DNA of 64,000 nt from Nitratireductor mangrovi (lineage in GTDB: Bacteria; Pseudomonadota; Alphaproteobacteria; Rhizobiales; Rhizobiaceae). Made by a program: the position numbers and the translations under genes. Below the pieces are notes generated by a model, which did not search any database, was not told the DNA's origin, and saw only the letters and a list, made by a program, of their open reading frames with translations. How positions within the stretch are numbered: the first letter of the stretch is position 1; every line of letters begins with the position of its first letter. The stretch is from the NCBI RefSeq assembly GCF_007922615.2, contig NZ_CP042301.2:372001-436000 (forward strand), read 5' to 3'. Shown here piece after piece: positions 46,665-55,450 of the stretch.

Positions 46665-46782
46665 GCCAGATGCTGATCCTGTTTTCTGGATGCGGTCGGT
46701 GGCGCGCGACCGCGTGCATCGGCTGGCCCGGCAACGCTTTGGGCGTGCGGCCTACTGAAGTTTGTTCACTGGGAGGACCACC

Positions 46783-47817
46783 GTGAAAATTTCCACGATT
46801 CTTCGTTCGACCGTGCTGACGGGCACGATGGCGGCGGCTGTCCTGGCCGCCAGCCAGGCGAGCGCGGCCGATGTCGGCGCCTGCCTGATCACCAAGACCG
46901 ACATCAACCCCTTCTTCGTCAAGATGAAGGAAGGCGCGTCGGCCAAGGCCGATGAGTTGGGCATCGATCTGTCGACTTACGCCGGCAAGGTCGATGGCGA
47001 CCACGAAACCCAAGTCCAGGCGATCGAAACCTGCATCGCGTCCGGCGCGAAGGGCATTCTGCTCACCGCGTCCGACACCAAGGCGATCGTGCCGGTGGTC
47101 AAGAAGGCGCGCGATGCCGGTCTGCTCGTCATTGCCCTCGACACTCCGCTCGATCCGATCGACGCCGCCGACGCGACATTCGCCACCGACAACTTCAAGG
47201 CCGGCGAGCTGATCGGCCAATGGGCCGCGGCAACCCTCGGCGACGGCGCCAAGGACGCCAAGATAGGCTTTCTCGATCTGACGCCGAGCCAGCCGACGGT
47301 TGACGTCCTGCGCGACCAGGGGTTCATGACCGGCTTCGGCATCGACACCAAGGATGTCAACAGGATCGGCGACGAGGACGACCCGCGCATCGCCGGCCAT
47401 GACGTGACCAATGGCAACGAGGAGGGCGGCCGCAAGGCGATGGAAAACCTTCTCCAGCGCGAACCGGGTATCAACGTCGTCTACACGATCAACGAGCCGG
47501 CAGCTGCCGGCGCATATGAAGCGCTCAAATCCTTCGGCAAGGAGGGCGATGTGCTGATCGTTTCTGTCGACGGCGGCTGCCCGGGTGTCCAGAACGTCAA
47601 GGAGGGCGTCATCGGCGCCACCTCGCAGCAATATCCGCTGCTGATGGCCTCACTCGGCATCGAGGCGATCAAGGCCTTCGCCGAGAGCGGCAAGGTGCCG
47701 GAGCCGACGCCCGGCCTGAACTTCTTCAACACCGGCGTCACTCTCATCACCGACAAGCCGGTCGAGGGAGTCGATTCCATCGGCTCGGCCGAGGGCCTGG
47801 AGAAGTGCTGGGGCTGA
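46783..47817 (+). CDS. frcB: Sugar ABC transporter substrate-binding protein (fructose type)
   Basis: GTG 46783 follows GGGAGG at 46771-46776 and gives 344 residues; an in-frame ATG at 46762 lacks a ribosome site. A Sec signal peptide ([28 protein letters not shown]) is followed by a periplasmic-binding fold of the ribose/fructose class (CBP family 2): [106 protein letters not shown]. It delivers the sugar to the FrcC/FrcA permease. The set and the adjacent ROK regulator and sugar kinase match the Sinorhizobium frc system, so fructose (possibly also ribose or mannose) is the likely ligand. Confidence 0.92.
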   Translation: MKISTILRSTVLTGTMAAAVLAASQASAADVGACLITKTDINPFFVKMKEGASAKADELGIDLSTYAGKVDGDHETQVQAIETCIASGAKGILLTASDTKAIVPVVKKARDAGLLVIALDTPLDPIDAADATFATDNFKAGELIGQWAAATLGDGAKDAKIGFLDLTPSQPTVDVLRDQGFMTGFGIDTKDVNRIGDEDDPRIAGHDVTNGNEEGGRKAMENLLQREPGINVVYTINEPAAAGAYEALKSFGKEGDVLIVSVDGGCPGVQNVKEGVIGATSQQYPLLMASLGIEAIKAFAESGKVPEPTPGLNFFNTGVTLITDKPVEGVDSIGSAEGLEKCWG

Positions 47818-47847
47818 ACCCGCCGCGGCCGGCTTCCGTTCGGCTAG

Positions 47848-47869
47848 GAGGCGGCCACGCGGCCGCCTC
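47848..47869 (+). terminator. Intercistronic hairpin between frcB and frcC
   Basis: GAGGCGGCC (47848-47856) pairs perfectly with GGCCGCCTC (47861-47869) around ACGC, 30 bases after the frcB stop. Such stems after binding-protein genes cause partial termination or stabilise the upstream message, giving more binding protein than permease. Confidence 0.65.
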
Positions 47870-47958
47870 TTCAACAAGAGGCCTTCGTTTCCAGTCGGAG
47901 GCTTTGACCGCGAGGAGTCTTGTGGTCAAAGTGCCGGGGAAGGCCGGGAGGAATGCTC

Positions 47959-49041
47959 ATGAGCGATCTGTCGGGCCCGAGCTCGGGCAAGCACGATTTC
48001 GAAAGCGCGCTCGCGGACAGCGATACCAGCATCGCCGCCTTCGAAAGTCATCAGAAGAGCTTCTTTGATCGCCTGCAGCATTTCCTGCATGGCAACCCGA
48101 CCATGGTGCCGGTCATCGTGCTTGCCGGCAGCGTGATCGCCTTCGGCTTCATCGCCGGTGAAAACTTCTTCAGCGCCTTCAATTTGTCGCTGATCATGCA
48201 GCAGGTGTCGATCATCGGCATTCTGGCTGCCGCCCAGAGCCTCGTCATTCTCACCGCCGGCATCGACCTTTCGGTGGGCGCGATCATGGTGCTGATGTCG
48301 GTCGTTATCGGCAATCTTGCCGTCAAGCTCGGCGTGCCGGCGCCGTTCGCCATCCTTGTCGGTTTCGCCGGCGGGGCTGCTGCCGGCTATCTCAACGGCA
48401 CCTTCGTCACCCGCGTCCGGCTGCCACCGTTCATCGTCACCCTGGGGACGTGGAACATCTTCTTTGCGTTGACCCTGTGGCTGTCGGGTGCGCAGTCGAT
48501 CCGCAGCCAGGACATCGATGCCACTGCACCTTTGCTGAAGTTCTTCGGCGACAGCTTCCGGGTCGGCGGCGCGCAGTTCACCTATGGCTCGATCCTGATG
48601 GTCGTCATTTTCGCCGTGCTCTGGTACCTGCTCAACCGGACGCCCTGGGGGCGCCATGTCTATGCGGTCGGTGACGACAAGGAGGCCGCCGAGCTTTCCG
48701 GCATCCGCACCGATCGCGTGCTGCTGTCGGTCTATGCGCTGGCCGGCCTCGTCTGCGGGATTGCCGCCTGGGCGGCGATCGGCCGCGTCGGCTCGGTGTC
48801 GCCGCAGAGCTTCCAGGAGGCCAACCTGCAGTCGATCACGGCGGTGGTGATCGGCGGCATCTCGCTATTCGGCGGTCGCGGCTCGATCGTCGGTCCGCTG
48901 GTCGGCGCGCTGATCGTCGGTGTCTTCAATTCCGGGCTGCGCCTGGCCGGCGTCGACGTGCTCTGGCAGGTCTTCGCGATCGGCTGGCTCACCATTATCG
49001 CGGTCGCTCTCGACCAGTGGATCAGGAAGCTTTCGTCATGA
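47959..49041 (+). CDS. frcC: Sugar ABC transporter permease (fructose type)
   Basis: ATG 47959 has GGGAGG seven bases upstream and gives 360 residues (the ATG at 47953 is too close to it). The protein is a BPD_transp_2/RbsC-type permease with about eight to ten membrane segments: VPVIVLAGSVIAFGFIAG, GILAAAQSLVILTAGIDLSVGAIMVLMSVV, LPPFIVTLGTWNIFFALTLW, GRHVYAVGDDKEAAELSGIRTDRVLLSVYALAGLVCGIAAW, ITAVVIGGISLFGGRGSIVGPLVGALIVGVF. The N-terminal ~55 residues are a charged cytoplasmic extension. It forms the membrane channel for the FrcB-bound sugar. Its stop overlaps the frcA ATG by four bases. Confidence 0.95.
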   Translation: MSDLSGPSSGKHDFESALADSDTSIAAFESHQKSFFDRLQHFLHGNPTMVPVIVLAGSVIAFGFIAGENFFSAFNLSLIMQQVSIIGILAAAQSLVILTAGIDLSVGAIMVLMSVVIGNLAVKLGVPAPFAILVGFAGGAAAGYLNGTFVTRVRLPPFIVTLGTWNIFFALTLWLSGAQSIRSQDIDATAPLLKFFGDSFRVGGAQFTYGSILMVVIFAVLWYLLNRTPWGRHVYAVGDDKEAAELSGIRTDRVLLSVYALAGLVCGIAAWAAIGRVGSVSPQSFQEANLQSITAVVIGGISLFGGRGSIVGPLVGALIVGVFNSGLRLAGVDVLWQVFAIGWLTIIAVALDQWIRKLSS

Positions 49042-49820
49042 CCTTGGAACCGATCCTGAGTGCGCGCGGACTGGTCAAGCGCTATGGACGCGTCACCGCT
49101 CTGAACCAGGCTGATTTCGACCTCTATCCCGGCGAGATCCTTGCCGTCATCGGCGACAACGGTGCCGGCAAGTCATCGCTGATCAAGGCTCTCTCCGGAG
49201 CGGTCAGGCCCGACGAGGGTGAGATTCGCCTCGAAGGCCGCCTAGTGCATTTCCAGTCGCCCATGGCGGCGCGCGAAGCCGGCATCGAGACGGTCTACCA
49301 GACCCTGGCCCTGTCGCCGGCACTGTCGATCGCCGACAACATGTTTCTGGGTCGCGAACTGCGCAAGCCGGGTTTCCTCGGCCGCTGGCTCAAGCTGCTC
49401 GATCGCGCGGCAATGGAAAAGATGGCGCGCGAAAAGCTGTCCGATCTGGGCCTGATGACGATCCAGAATATCGGCCAGGCGGTCGAAACGCTCTCGGGTG
49501 GCCAACGCCAGGGCGTGGCGGTCGCGCGCGCCGCGGCATTCGGTTCGAAGGTCATTATCATGGACGAGCCGACGGCGGCCCTCGGCGTGAAGGAAAGCCG
49601 CAGGGTTCTCGAACTGATCCTCGATGTAAGGTCGCGAGGCCTGCCGATCGTGCTCATCTCGCACAACATGCCGCATGTTTTCGAGGTGGCCGACCGCATC
49701 CATGTCCACAGGCTCGGACGCCGCCTGTGCGTCATCGATCCCAAGGACTATTCAATGTCGGACGCGGTCGCCTTCATGACCGGCGCCAAGGAGCCACCAC
49801 GCGAGGCGCTTGCTGCCTGA
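49038..49820 (+). CDS. frcA: Sugar ABC transporter ATPase, single-domain (fructose type)
   Basis: ATG 49038 overlaps the frcC stop (ATGA) and gives 260 residues with one nucleotide-binding domain, unlike the tandem-domain RbsA type; this is characteristic of FrcA. Motifs are Walker A GDNGAGKSS, Q-loop VYQTLALSP, signature LSGGQRQGVAVARAAAF, Walker B VIIMDEPTAALG and the H-loop in VLISHNMPHV. It probably works as a homodimer on the cytoplasmic face of FrcC. In Sinorhizobium the kinase gene comes next; here a convergent hairpin and tadG follow instead. Confidence 0.95.
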   Translation: MTLEPILSARGLVKRYGRVTALNQADFDLYPGEILAVIGDNGAGKSSLIKALSGAVRPDEGEIRLEGRLVHFQSPMAAREAGIETVYQTLALSPALSIADNMFLGRELRKPGFLGRWLKLLDRAAMEKMAREKLSDLGLMTIQNIGQAVETLSGGQRQGVAVARAAAFGSKVIIMDEPTAALGVKESRRVLELILDVRSRGLPIVLISHNMPHVFEVADRIHVHRLGRRLCVIDPKDYSMSDAVAFMTGAKEPPREALAA

Positions 49821-49827
49821 ACGGCGC

Positions 49828-49852
49828 GCCGGTCGCGAAGTTCGCGGCCGGC
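49828..49852. terminator. Bidirectional hairpin between frcA and tadG
   Basis: GCCGGTCGCG (49828-49837) and CGCGGCCGGC (49843-49852) pair over ten positions (one G-T) around AAGTT in the 38-base gap between two convergent stops. There is no T-run, so it is a likely but unproven transcription end for both genes. Confidence 0.55.
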
Positions 49853-49858
49853 CGATGC

Positions 49859-51583
49859 CTACTGCACCAGCACGGCGCGGCCGCAAGTGACGCCGGTGAC
49901 CATGATGTCGGCCTCGCCCAGACGCACGCCGAGGACGGCGAGGACGTCTGCCAGCAGGCTGTCGATCGCCGGCGTCGCCGCGGTCAAGGTCGTGGCGAGT
50001 GCGCTGCGGACCGCGCCCGAAAGGCCGAGGTCGAGCCCGACGATGCTGACTGTGACATCGAGATCGCCGATCAGCGATGCGGCAAGCGAGGTTGTCACAT
50101 CCGTCGTGGCGACCGTCTTGATCCTGCCTGCCCGGATATCGGCGGCACTGAACTGAAGCCTCGTCGGCGCGCGATTGGCGACTTCGGCGCGTGCGCTGCC
50201 ATCGACCTTGATCAGCGGCGTGTCGACGATCCTTGCCTTGCCGAAAACGGGTGGGCGGGTCGTGTCGGCGAAGGCGGCGGGCGTGGCTTGGCCAAGAGTC
50301 AATGACGCAATCCCGGGGCGCGCGTCGATCGTCACCTGGGCACTGGACACCTTGCCGTCGGTGCAGGTGACGCGTTTGAGTTCCGCTTCCGCCTGCGCCA
50401 TCTCCACATAGACCGGCAGGCGTATGGCGAGCCCCGAAAGGACGCCGCTGCCACCGATGTCGATGTCGATCCGCGCGCGCAACTGTGCCGTCCGCACCAT
50501 TGTTCCGCGCTCGCCAAGCGCGAACCAGACACTATCTTGCATCGGCTCGCCGATCACGACGGTCACCCGCGCCGTGGCAAGTCCCGGCACCGTCGCTCCA
50601 AGATCGACCGCCAGCTGATTGGCGCCGTTGGCCGCGACCAGGCTGGCAAGGATGAATTCCATGACGCCGACGGTTGCGTCGAACGCGCCGGCACCTTGAC
50701 CAATGCCGAGATAGGCGGCCTGCCCCAGGTGCAGCACGTGAGACAGGGGTACCGACAGACGTGAGGCCGCGTCGGTGTCGTAGCGGGCGAGTGCCGCCCT
50801 GAGCCCTGGCGAAGACTGCCCGGTTGCCGCCGCCGCTGCGGTGACGTCGGCGAGCACTACCTCGGCGTCGAGGAGGTCCTCGTAGGTGCCGGCCTGCAAA
50901 TCGAGCTCGGTCGCCAGCGCATCGAGGAACCCGAACAGCGAGACGTCGGCGTCGACGAGCGCCTCGTAGTCCATGACCGTCAATCCGATTTCGTTGCCGG
51001 TGAGGGCCCCGAGCAGGCTGTTCAGGACGCCGCCTTCCAGGCGCGCCAGCCGCGAGCCGATCGAAATGGCGGCGCGCGGCGTGGCCGACGCGACCGATGC
51101 GACGGCAATGCGCGGCTGTCCGGCCAGGATTTCGCCGAAATGGCGCGCCCCGTCCCTGGCGATGGTGACGCGGACGGCATTGGTATCCGATCCCCCGGGC
51201 TGGAAGCGCTGGCCTGCAGGGGTCGACCCGTCCGCCTCGTAACGGCCGGTCTCTATCGTGACGAGGTTCTGGCCCGCCGCCGGGGTGAGCGGGTCATAGC
51301 CGGGACCGAGGACCGTGAGCGGGCCCAGACGGTTGTCGCGCAGCGAGGCAAGAACGGCCTCCTCGGCGCGGTCGATATGGGCGGCGCCGGCGATCGCCGA
51401 GATGTCGGCGAGCGCCTGCACCTGGCGCTTCTCGTTGTACAGCGAGCCACCGTCGATGGCGATGGCGGCGAGCGCCAGCGCCAGCGGTGCCATGAAGGCG
51501 CTCATCGTCGCCAGGTTGCCGCCGCGGTCGGCGGCAAACAACCGCAATCTCTGCTTGAGCTGTTCTTGTCCGGGGGTCGTCAT
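49859..51583 (-). CDS. TadG-like Flp pilus-associated protein
   Basis: This 574-residue protein starts one base after the tadE-like stop. The N-terminus LRLFAADRGGNLATMSAFMAPLALALAAIAIDGGSLYNEKRQVQALADISAIAGA is the TadE/TadG prepilin-like anchor followed by the Asp/Tyr stretch of the family, and the rest is a long periplasmic domain with the C-terminal TadG/DUF2134 region. Pairs of Cys occur only near the C-terminal half (VTCTDGK, GVTCGRA). TadG proteins are accessory to Flp/Tad tight-adherence pili or act as free envelope proteins. No other tad genes lie in the window, so assembly factors must be elsewhere. Confidence 0.85.
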   Translation of the reverse strand: MTTPGQEQLKQRLRLFAADRGGNLATMSAFMAPLALALAAIAIDGGSLYNEKRQVQALADISAIAGAAHIDRAEEAVLASLRDNRLGPLTVLGPGYDPLTPAAGQNLVTIETGRYEADGSTPAGQRFQPGGSDTNAVRVTIARDGARHFGEILAGQPRIAVASVASATPRAAISIGSRLARLEGGVLNSLLGALTGNEIGLTVMDYEALVDADVSLFGFLDALATELDLQAGTYEDLLDAEVVLADVTAAAAATGQSSPGLRAALARYDTDAASRLSVPLSHVLHLGQAAYLGIGQGAGAFDATVGVMEFILASLVAANGANQLAVDLGATVPGLATARVTVVIGEPMQDSVWFALGERGTMVRTAQLRARIDIDIGGSGVLSGLAIRLPVYVEMAQAEAELKRVTCTDGKVSSAQVTIDARPGIASLTLGQATPAAFADTTRPPVFGKARIVDTPLIKVDGSARAEVANRAPTRLQFSAADIRAGRIKTVATTDVTTSLAASLIGDLDVTVSIVGLDLGLSGAVRSALATTLTAATPAIDSLLADVLAVLGVRLGEADIMVTGVTCGRAVLVQ

Positions 51584-51584
51584 G

Positions 51585-52028
51585 TCAGAGTCCTCCCATC
51601 CGGATGGTCGAAATCCGCCGCATCTCCGCCGGCGGCAACGGCAGGCCTTTCATGGCCGCCCAGACCGGAAGGCTGTGCGCGTCGTAACGCAGCGTGACCG
51701 TGAACTGGTTGGGGTTGAGCGGGTCTTCGGCGATGTCGAAGACGAGATGAACGCGCTGGATGAACGGATAGGCGTCGGCGTTGCGCTCGATGAACAGGCT
51801 CGCCAACGCTCGCCGCTCCGCTGAATCGACGCCTGCGATGGCCGTGCGGGTGGCATCGGCGGCAAGCTGCTGCAGGGAATGTGATGCGGCCAGATAGATG
51901 CCGAACGAGATCATGCCCATGATGAGGAGCAGGAACAGCGGTGCGAGGATGGTGAACTCGACCGCGGTCGCCGCCGAGCGATCGGCCTTCAGGCGCGCCC
52001 ATGTCGCGGGTCGGAACGACGTCATCAT
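51585..52028 (-). CDS. TadE-family pilus protein
   Basis: The 147-residue protein has a charged N-terminus (SFRPATWARLKADRSAATAVEFTILAP), then a membrane helix LFLLLIMGMISFGIYLAASHSL with the invariant Glu (VEF) before it, as in prepilins, and a short periplasmic domain with HSLQQLAADATRTAIAGVD. TadE is processed by a prepilin peptidase and is a minor component or anchor of Flp pili. It overlaps nothing and precedes the TadG-like gene by one base on the minus strand, so the two form an operon. Confidence 0.88.
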   Translation of the reverse strand: MMTSFRPATWARLKADRSAATAVEFTILAPLFLLLIMGMISFGIYLAASHSLQQLAADATRTAIAGVDSAERRALASLFIERNADAYPFIQRVHLVFDIAEDPLNPNQFTVTLRYDAHSLPVWAAMKGLPLPPAEMRRISTIRMGGL

Positions 52029-52204
52029 GGCGTCATTTCACGCTACAACCCAATGCCAAGCGGTCAACCGATGATACACGTAAAAATTGCAGGGGCTTGT
52101 AGCTTTGAGCAGCGCCGGTTGGCGGGAGCCTTGGCTGGCGGGACTCGGCAAGCCTTTCCGCGGGTGAACCGGGTGCCGCTGCGCGCGGTGCAGATGACGT
52201 CAGC

Positions 52205-52252
52205 CGGCTCGACAAGGTCTATCGGGACAAGCGCGTGACCTGGCGCGATGTC
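52205..52252 (+). pseudogene. Coding remnant, left copy (RLDKVYRDKRVTWRDV)
   Basis: The 48 bases match 55317-55364 at 42 positions. Five of the six differences are silent third-position changes in the frame reading RLDKVYRDKRVTWRDV; the sixth changes Val to Asp. Upstream ATGACG is present but one base out of frame relative to the right copy, and no start precedes the frame, so this copy looks broken. The family is unknown to me. Confidence 0.5.
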
Positions 52253-52282
52253 GATAGGAGGCCTAGGGGCCGCTGAGCCGGT

Positions 52283-53329
52283 TCAAGGCCTGTCGGGCCG
52301 CTTCGCTCCGGGTCCCCAAGTCTTCGGATCCGGCAATCCCACAGACGACCATGCTTCTTGCAAAACCCGCGACTCGGAGCAGGTGGTTCGAGGAAGGTCG
52401 TCGAGAATCTCAAGCCACGGCATTCTGCTTTCGATCCCCCCGTGGACGGCGGGCGGGAAATTCTGCGGCTCGTCGAGGCTTGCCGTGAAGACAACCAGAT
52501 AGGCCGCAGGTCGCGGCGCGGTCAGTCGGTAGGTCAGGCTCGATCCACAATCAGGGCAGAAGCCACGTTGCGCAATCGGCGAGGATGCATAGTAGCGCGG
52601 GGCGGCCGCCGAGAAGTGAACGGCCGATGCTGGAAACGCAGTCCAGGTGCTCATTGCCGAACCGGTGAGCTTTTGGCAGATGCGGCAGTGGCAGTAACCG
52701 GTGCTGATGGCCGGCATGCTGATTTCGAAACGTATCGAGCCGCACAAGCAGCCGCCCTTGATCAGCTTGCTGGAGAGCATCTCCTGGTCGAAGTCAAACA
52801 GGCCCTGCGCCGCCGTGCCGCGTCCACTCTTGTATATCCGGATCGGAGCGTCAGTCTCTTTGAGTCTCTTGTAGCCGAGTTCCTCGAACGCGAGCTCGAT
52901 TTTGTCTCGAACCTGCGCCATGACCTCACCGGATATCGCTATGCCGCCGGGATCTGCATAGGCTTGAAGCCGGGCAGCAGCATTGACACCATCGCCAAGG
53001 AGGTCCGTTCCCTGCAGCACGACATCGCCGACGGACACGCCGATGCGCAGACGCAGCGGGGTGGGATCGCCAGACCTGTGTGCGTCTAGAGCCGCCGACT
53101 TTTGAATCCCGATTGCGCAGCTCACTGCTTCAATGGTGCTGGAGAACTCTGCCAGGACACCATCCCCCAGCGTCTTAAAAATCCGACCACGATGCGCTTC
53201 GATTTGGATGGTGATGACGTCGTCCACCATCCGCTCCAGTCGGGTCAATGTTCCTTCCTCGTCATCGGCCACAAGTCCCGAGAAACCAACGACATCTGCA
53301 GCCATTATGGCGGCGAGTTTGCGCTCCAT
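52283..53329 (-). CDS. Class III nucleotidyl cyclase fused to a GFA (glutathione-formaldehyde-activating-like) domain
   Basis: ATG 53329 follows AGGGGAG and gives 348 residues; the longer frame to 53419 lacks a ribosome site. Residues 1-165 are a class III adenylate/guanylate cyclase domain: metal aspartates D12 (AADVVGFSG) and D56 (LGDGVLAEF), the purine-selecting Lys52, and transition-state N116 and R120 (GVNAAARLQ) are all present, so it should be active. Residues ~190-320 are a GFA/CENP-V zinc fold with C194, C196, C213, C215, C218, C258 and C261 (GGCLCGS, CHCRICQK, FCPDCGSS). There is no membrane segment. The combination is not one I know. It lies downstream of a P450 gene on the same strand in a lower-GC module bracketed by repeat remnants. 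Confidence 0.88.
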   Translation of the reverse strand: MERKLAAIMAADVVGFSGLVADDEEGTLTRLERMVDDVITIQIEAHRGRIFKTLGDGVLAEFSSTIEAVSCAIGIQKSAALDAHRSGDPTPLRLRIGVSVGDVVLQGTDLLGDGVNAAARLQAYADPGGIAISGEVMAQVRDKIELAFEELGYKRLKETDAPIRIYKSGRGTAAQGLFDFDQEMLSSKLIKGGCLCGSIRFEISMPAISTGYCHCRICQKLTGSAMSTWTAFPASAVHFSAAAPRYYASSPIAQRGFCPDCGSSLTYRLTAPRPAAYLVVFTASLDEPQNFPPAVHGGIESRMPWLEILDDLPRTTCSESRVLQEAWSSVGLPDPKTWGPGAKRPDRP

Positions 53330-53537
53330 GACAGTACTCCCCTGATGAAGAGTAGCCGGGGCTGGTTGGCGAATCCATTGCCCGACATCCAACTGGGAGA
53401 ACCGCTCACGATCGGTCAACCAATGGCGGAAAGCCGGCTCAAATCCAAGCTCACAGACACCGCTCTGCTGCCCGCTTTGCAGTGGGCTTTGAGACGTAAG
53501 TCAGAACTTGTGGCGGATGTATGCCGAGCAGGGGCTC

Positions 53538-54941
53538 TCAGGTTTTAGACAATTCAAGAGCCTTGGCCAATCTGCCTCTTATCCGCGGTTGCTTGGAGGC
53601 GGGCTCGCGAGAAAGCATGACCGGTACCCGACCCGCGGGGCTCATTGTCACTCGTACGCGATAGTCGATATGGCTTCCGCCCGGGACCACGACGGCCTGG
53701 TCTTTCAGCAGACGTGCTATTGCCGTCTTGATGACGGAACTCGCAAACCAACCGCCGGGACAAACGCGCGGACCGCCTGAAAACGTCGCCATCTCGTAGG
53801 CTTTGGCGTGCCAATTCAGCCAACGCTCTGGGCGGAACCGCCTCGGCTCCTCATAGACAGCCGGATCCCGATTGGTCACAAATGGGCTGAGCACGGCACG
53901 CGTTCCGGCCGGCACGGTAATGCCGCCCACTTCTGCTTCATCCAATGCTACGCGATATTGCAGCGGAACAGGAGGCAGTATCCTGAAGCTCTCTGAAACC
54001 ACCGCGTTCAGATAGGGCAATCGCGATATCGACGCGTAGGAGATTGGGGCGCCGCCGATGTTGGAGCGGATTTCGTCAATCAAGGTCTTCTGTTTGTCGG
54101 GATGGAGAGCAAGCAACACAAGCGTCCATACGAGGGCATTCTGGCACGTTTCGTAGGCGGCACCGAACAGTGTCGGAACCTGGTTGATGAAAACGCCGTC
54201 GTCGGGCGGTTTGCCCGAGGAGGTCGGGCTGTTGACTAGGAGGGCCAGAAGGTCGTTAGGGTCATGGTTCCCACGCTTGCTTGACGCCCATCTTGAAATG
54301 GCTTCGGCGATGCCTTCGGCCTCCCGCAAAAACTGGCGATACGGCGTACCGGGTAGATCAATCCGCAAAGCCGCGCCGAGCGACATGCTTATCGACAACC
54401 CGCGTGTGATCCGGTTCGCGACCGGGCATGCGACGTCACGGTCGGCACCAAACAGCAGGTCGATGGCGAGGTGCTGCATGAGCTCCTGTGATTGCGACCA
54501 AAGGTCAAACTCGGCCCCGCTCGGCCACCCGCTGATCTCGCGGTCTGCGATATCCATGATTTGCTCGCCGCGTGCCTCCAAGCGGCTTTTCCTTAGCGGT
54601 GGCATGAGGACTCGGCGGTAATATCGCTGATCCGGACCGTTCATTTGAACCAGGCCGCGCCCGAGCCTGCGTGACACATGTCCCTTCTTGCCCGCAGCCG
54701 TAATATTGACGGTTCTCCACAATTCGGGCTGCCCCAGGATGGCCTGATTGTGGCGTGCGCCTACGGCAATGAGAATGGTTTTTGGAATCTTGGGTGCAAG
54801 CCGTCGGATGGTGGAAACAGGCGGTTCTATCCGGACCAGCGAACCATGCCGCGACACAACGTCGGACGCCGTCGACAGGGGATCCCTGACAAACCGACCA
54901 CACCAAAGCAGCGCGGTCGCCCCCGCGATACGACGGCCCAT
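53538..54941 (-). CDS. Cytochrome P450
   Basis: ATG 54941, with GGGGAAACAGCG in front, gives 467 residues; GTG 54980 is an alternative. Landmarks are the I-helix LFGAAYETCQNALVW (the acid-alcohol pair ET), the K-helix ESFRILPP, FRPERWLNW, and the heme loop FSGGPRVCPGGWFA with the axial Cys394. There is no N-terminal membrane anchor, so it is a soluble bacterial P450 that needs ferredoxin partners, none of which is in the window. The substrate is unknown. GC by hand count over 53881-54180 is 173/300 (about 58%), lower than the ~66% in counted lines of the bet region, suggesting later acquisition together with the cyclase-GFA gene 208 bases downstream. Confidence 0.93.
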   Translation of the reverse strand: MGRRIAGATALLWCGRFVRDPLSTASDVVSRHGSLVRIEPPVSTIRRLAPKIPKTILIAVGARHNQAILGQPELWRTVNITAAGKKGHVSRRLGRGLVQMNGPDQRYYRRVLMPPLRKSRLEARGEQIMDIADREISGWPSGAEFDLWSQSQELMQHLAIDLLFGADRDVACPVANRITRGLSISMSLGAALRIDLPGTPYRQFLREAEGIAEAISRWASSKRGNHDPNDLLALLVNSPTSSGKPPDDGVFINQVPTLFGAAYETCQNALVWTLVLLALHPDKQKTLIDEIRSNIGGAPISYASISRLPYLNAVVSESFRILPPVPLQYRVALDEAEVGGITVPAGTRAVLSPFVTNRDPAVYEEPRRFRPERWLNWHAKAYEMATFSGGPRVCPGGWFASSVIKTAIARLLKDQAVVVPGGSHIDYRVRVTMSPAGRVPVMLSREPASKQPRIRGRLAKALELSKT

Positions 54942-55265
54942 CGCTGTTTCCCCGCCCCGCGCGTCACCACACGATGCCACCGCCGGGATTTTCGAACACG
55001 CTTATCTTTCAGGCTACTTGAACCGTGCAGCACATTCAAGATCGTTGATTTCGCCTGGATGAACGTTTGACTGAGCAAGACTGCAGGAACTAGCCAACGG
55101 ATGAAGAAAATGATTCGGTTGCCTGTGATGATTCAGGACTGAGATCATGGCGGGACATCGCCGGTTCGCACCGTCCACCAGATAAGCGACGCCGAGCACG
55201 GCGCGGTTGCCAGCAGTGCAACACGGGATCAGTTGTGCGGCCAGCACTGCCGGCCGAAATGGCGG

Positions 55266-55415
55266 ATGAAGATCACGCAGAAACTGCTGACCGCCGCGCG
55301 GCGCATGACGATCCGTCGGCTCGACAAGGTCTATCGCGTCAAGCGCGTCACGTGGCGCGACGTGGTCGGGCGGAGAGGCCAATCATTGCGAAGCCTCTGC
55401 GGGAGGCCGGAATAG
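55266..55415 (+). pseudogene. Short frame containing the right remnant copy (MKITQKLLTAARRMTIRRLDKVYR...)
   Basis: ATG 55266 to TAG 55415 encodes 49 residues, very basic (about one third Arg/Lys). The part 55317-55364 matches the left copy at 52205-52252 with mainly silent differences, which means the frame was once under selection. It may be the truncated end of a longer gene or an intact small protein; upstream AATGGCGG is a poor ribosome site. Confidence 0.4.
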
Positions 55416-55450
55416 CGCCTGTCGCGAATGGGCTATGTCATTGGAAAGAC

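Noticed and set aside
51580..52002. Minus-strand frame overlapping the TadE-like gene
   Set aside because: It is another frame of the same strand. The TadE frame has the prepilin-like helix and the correct join to TadG.
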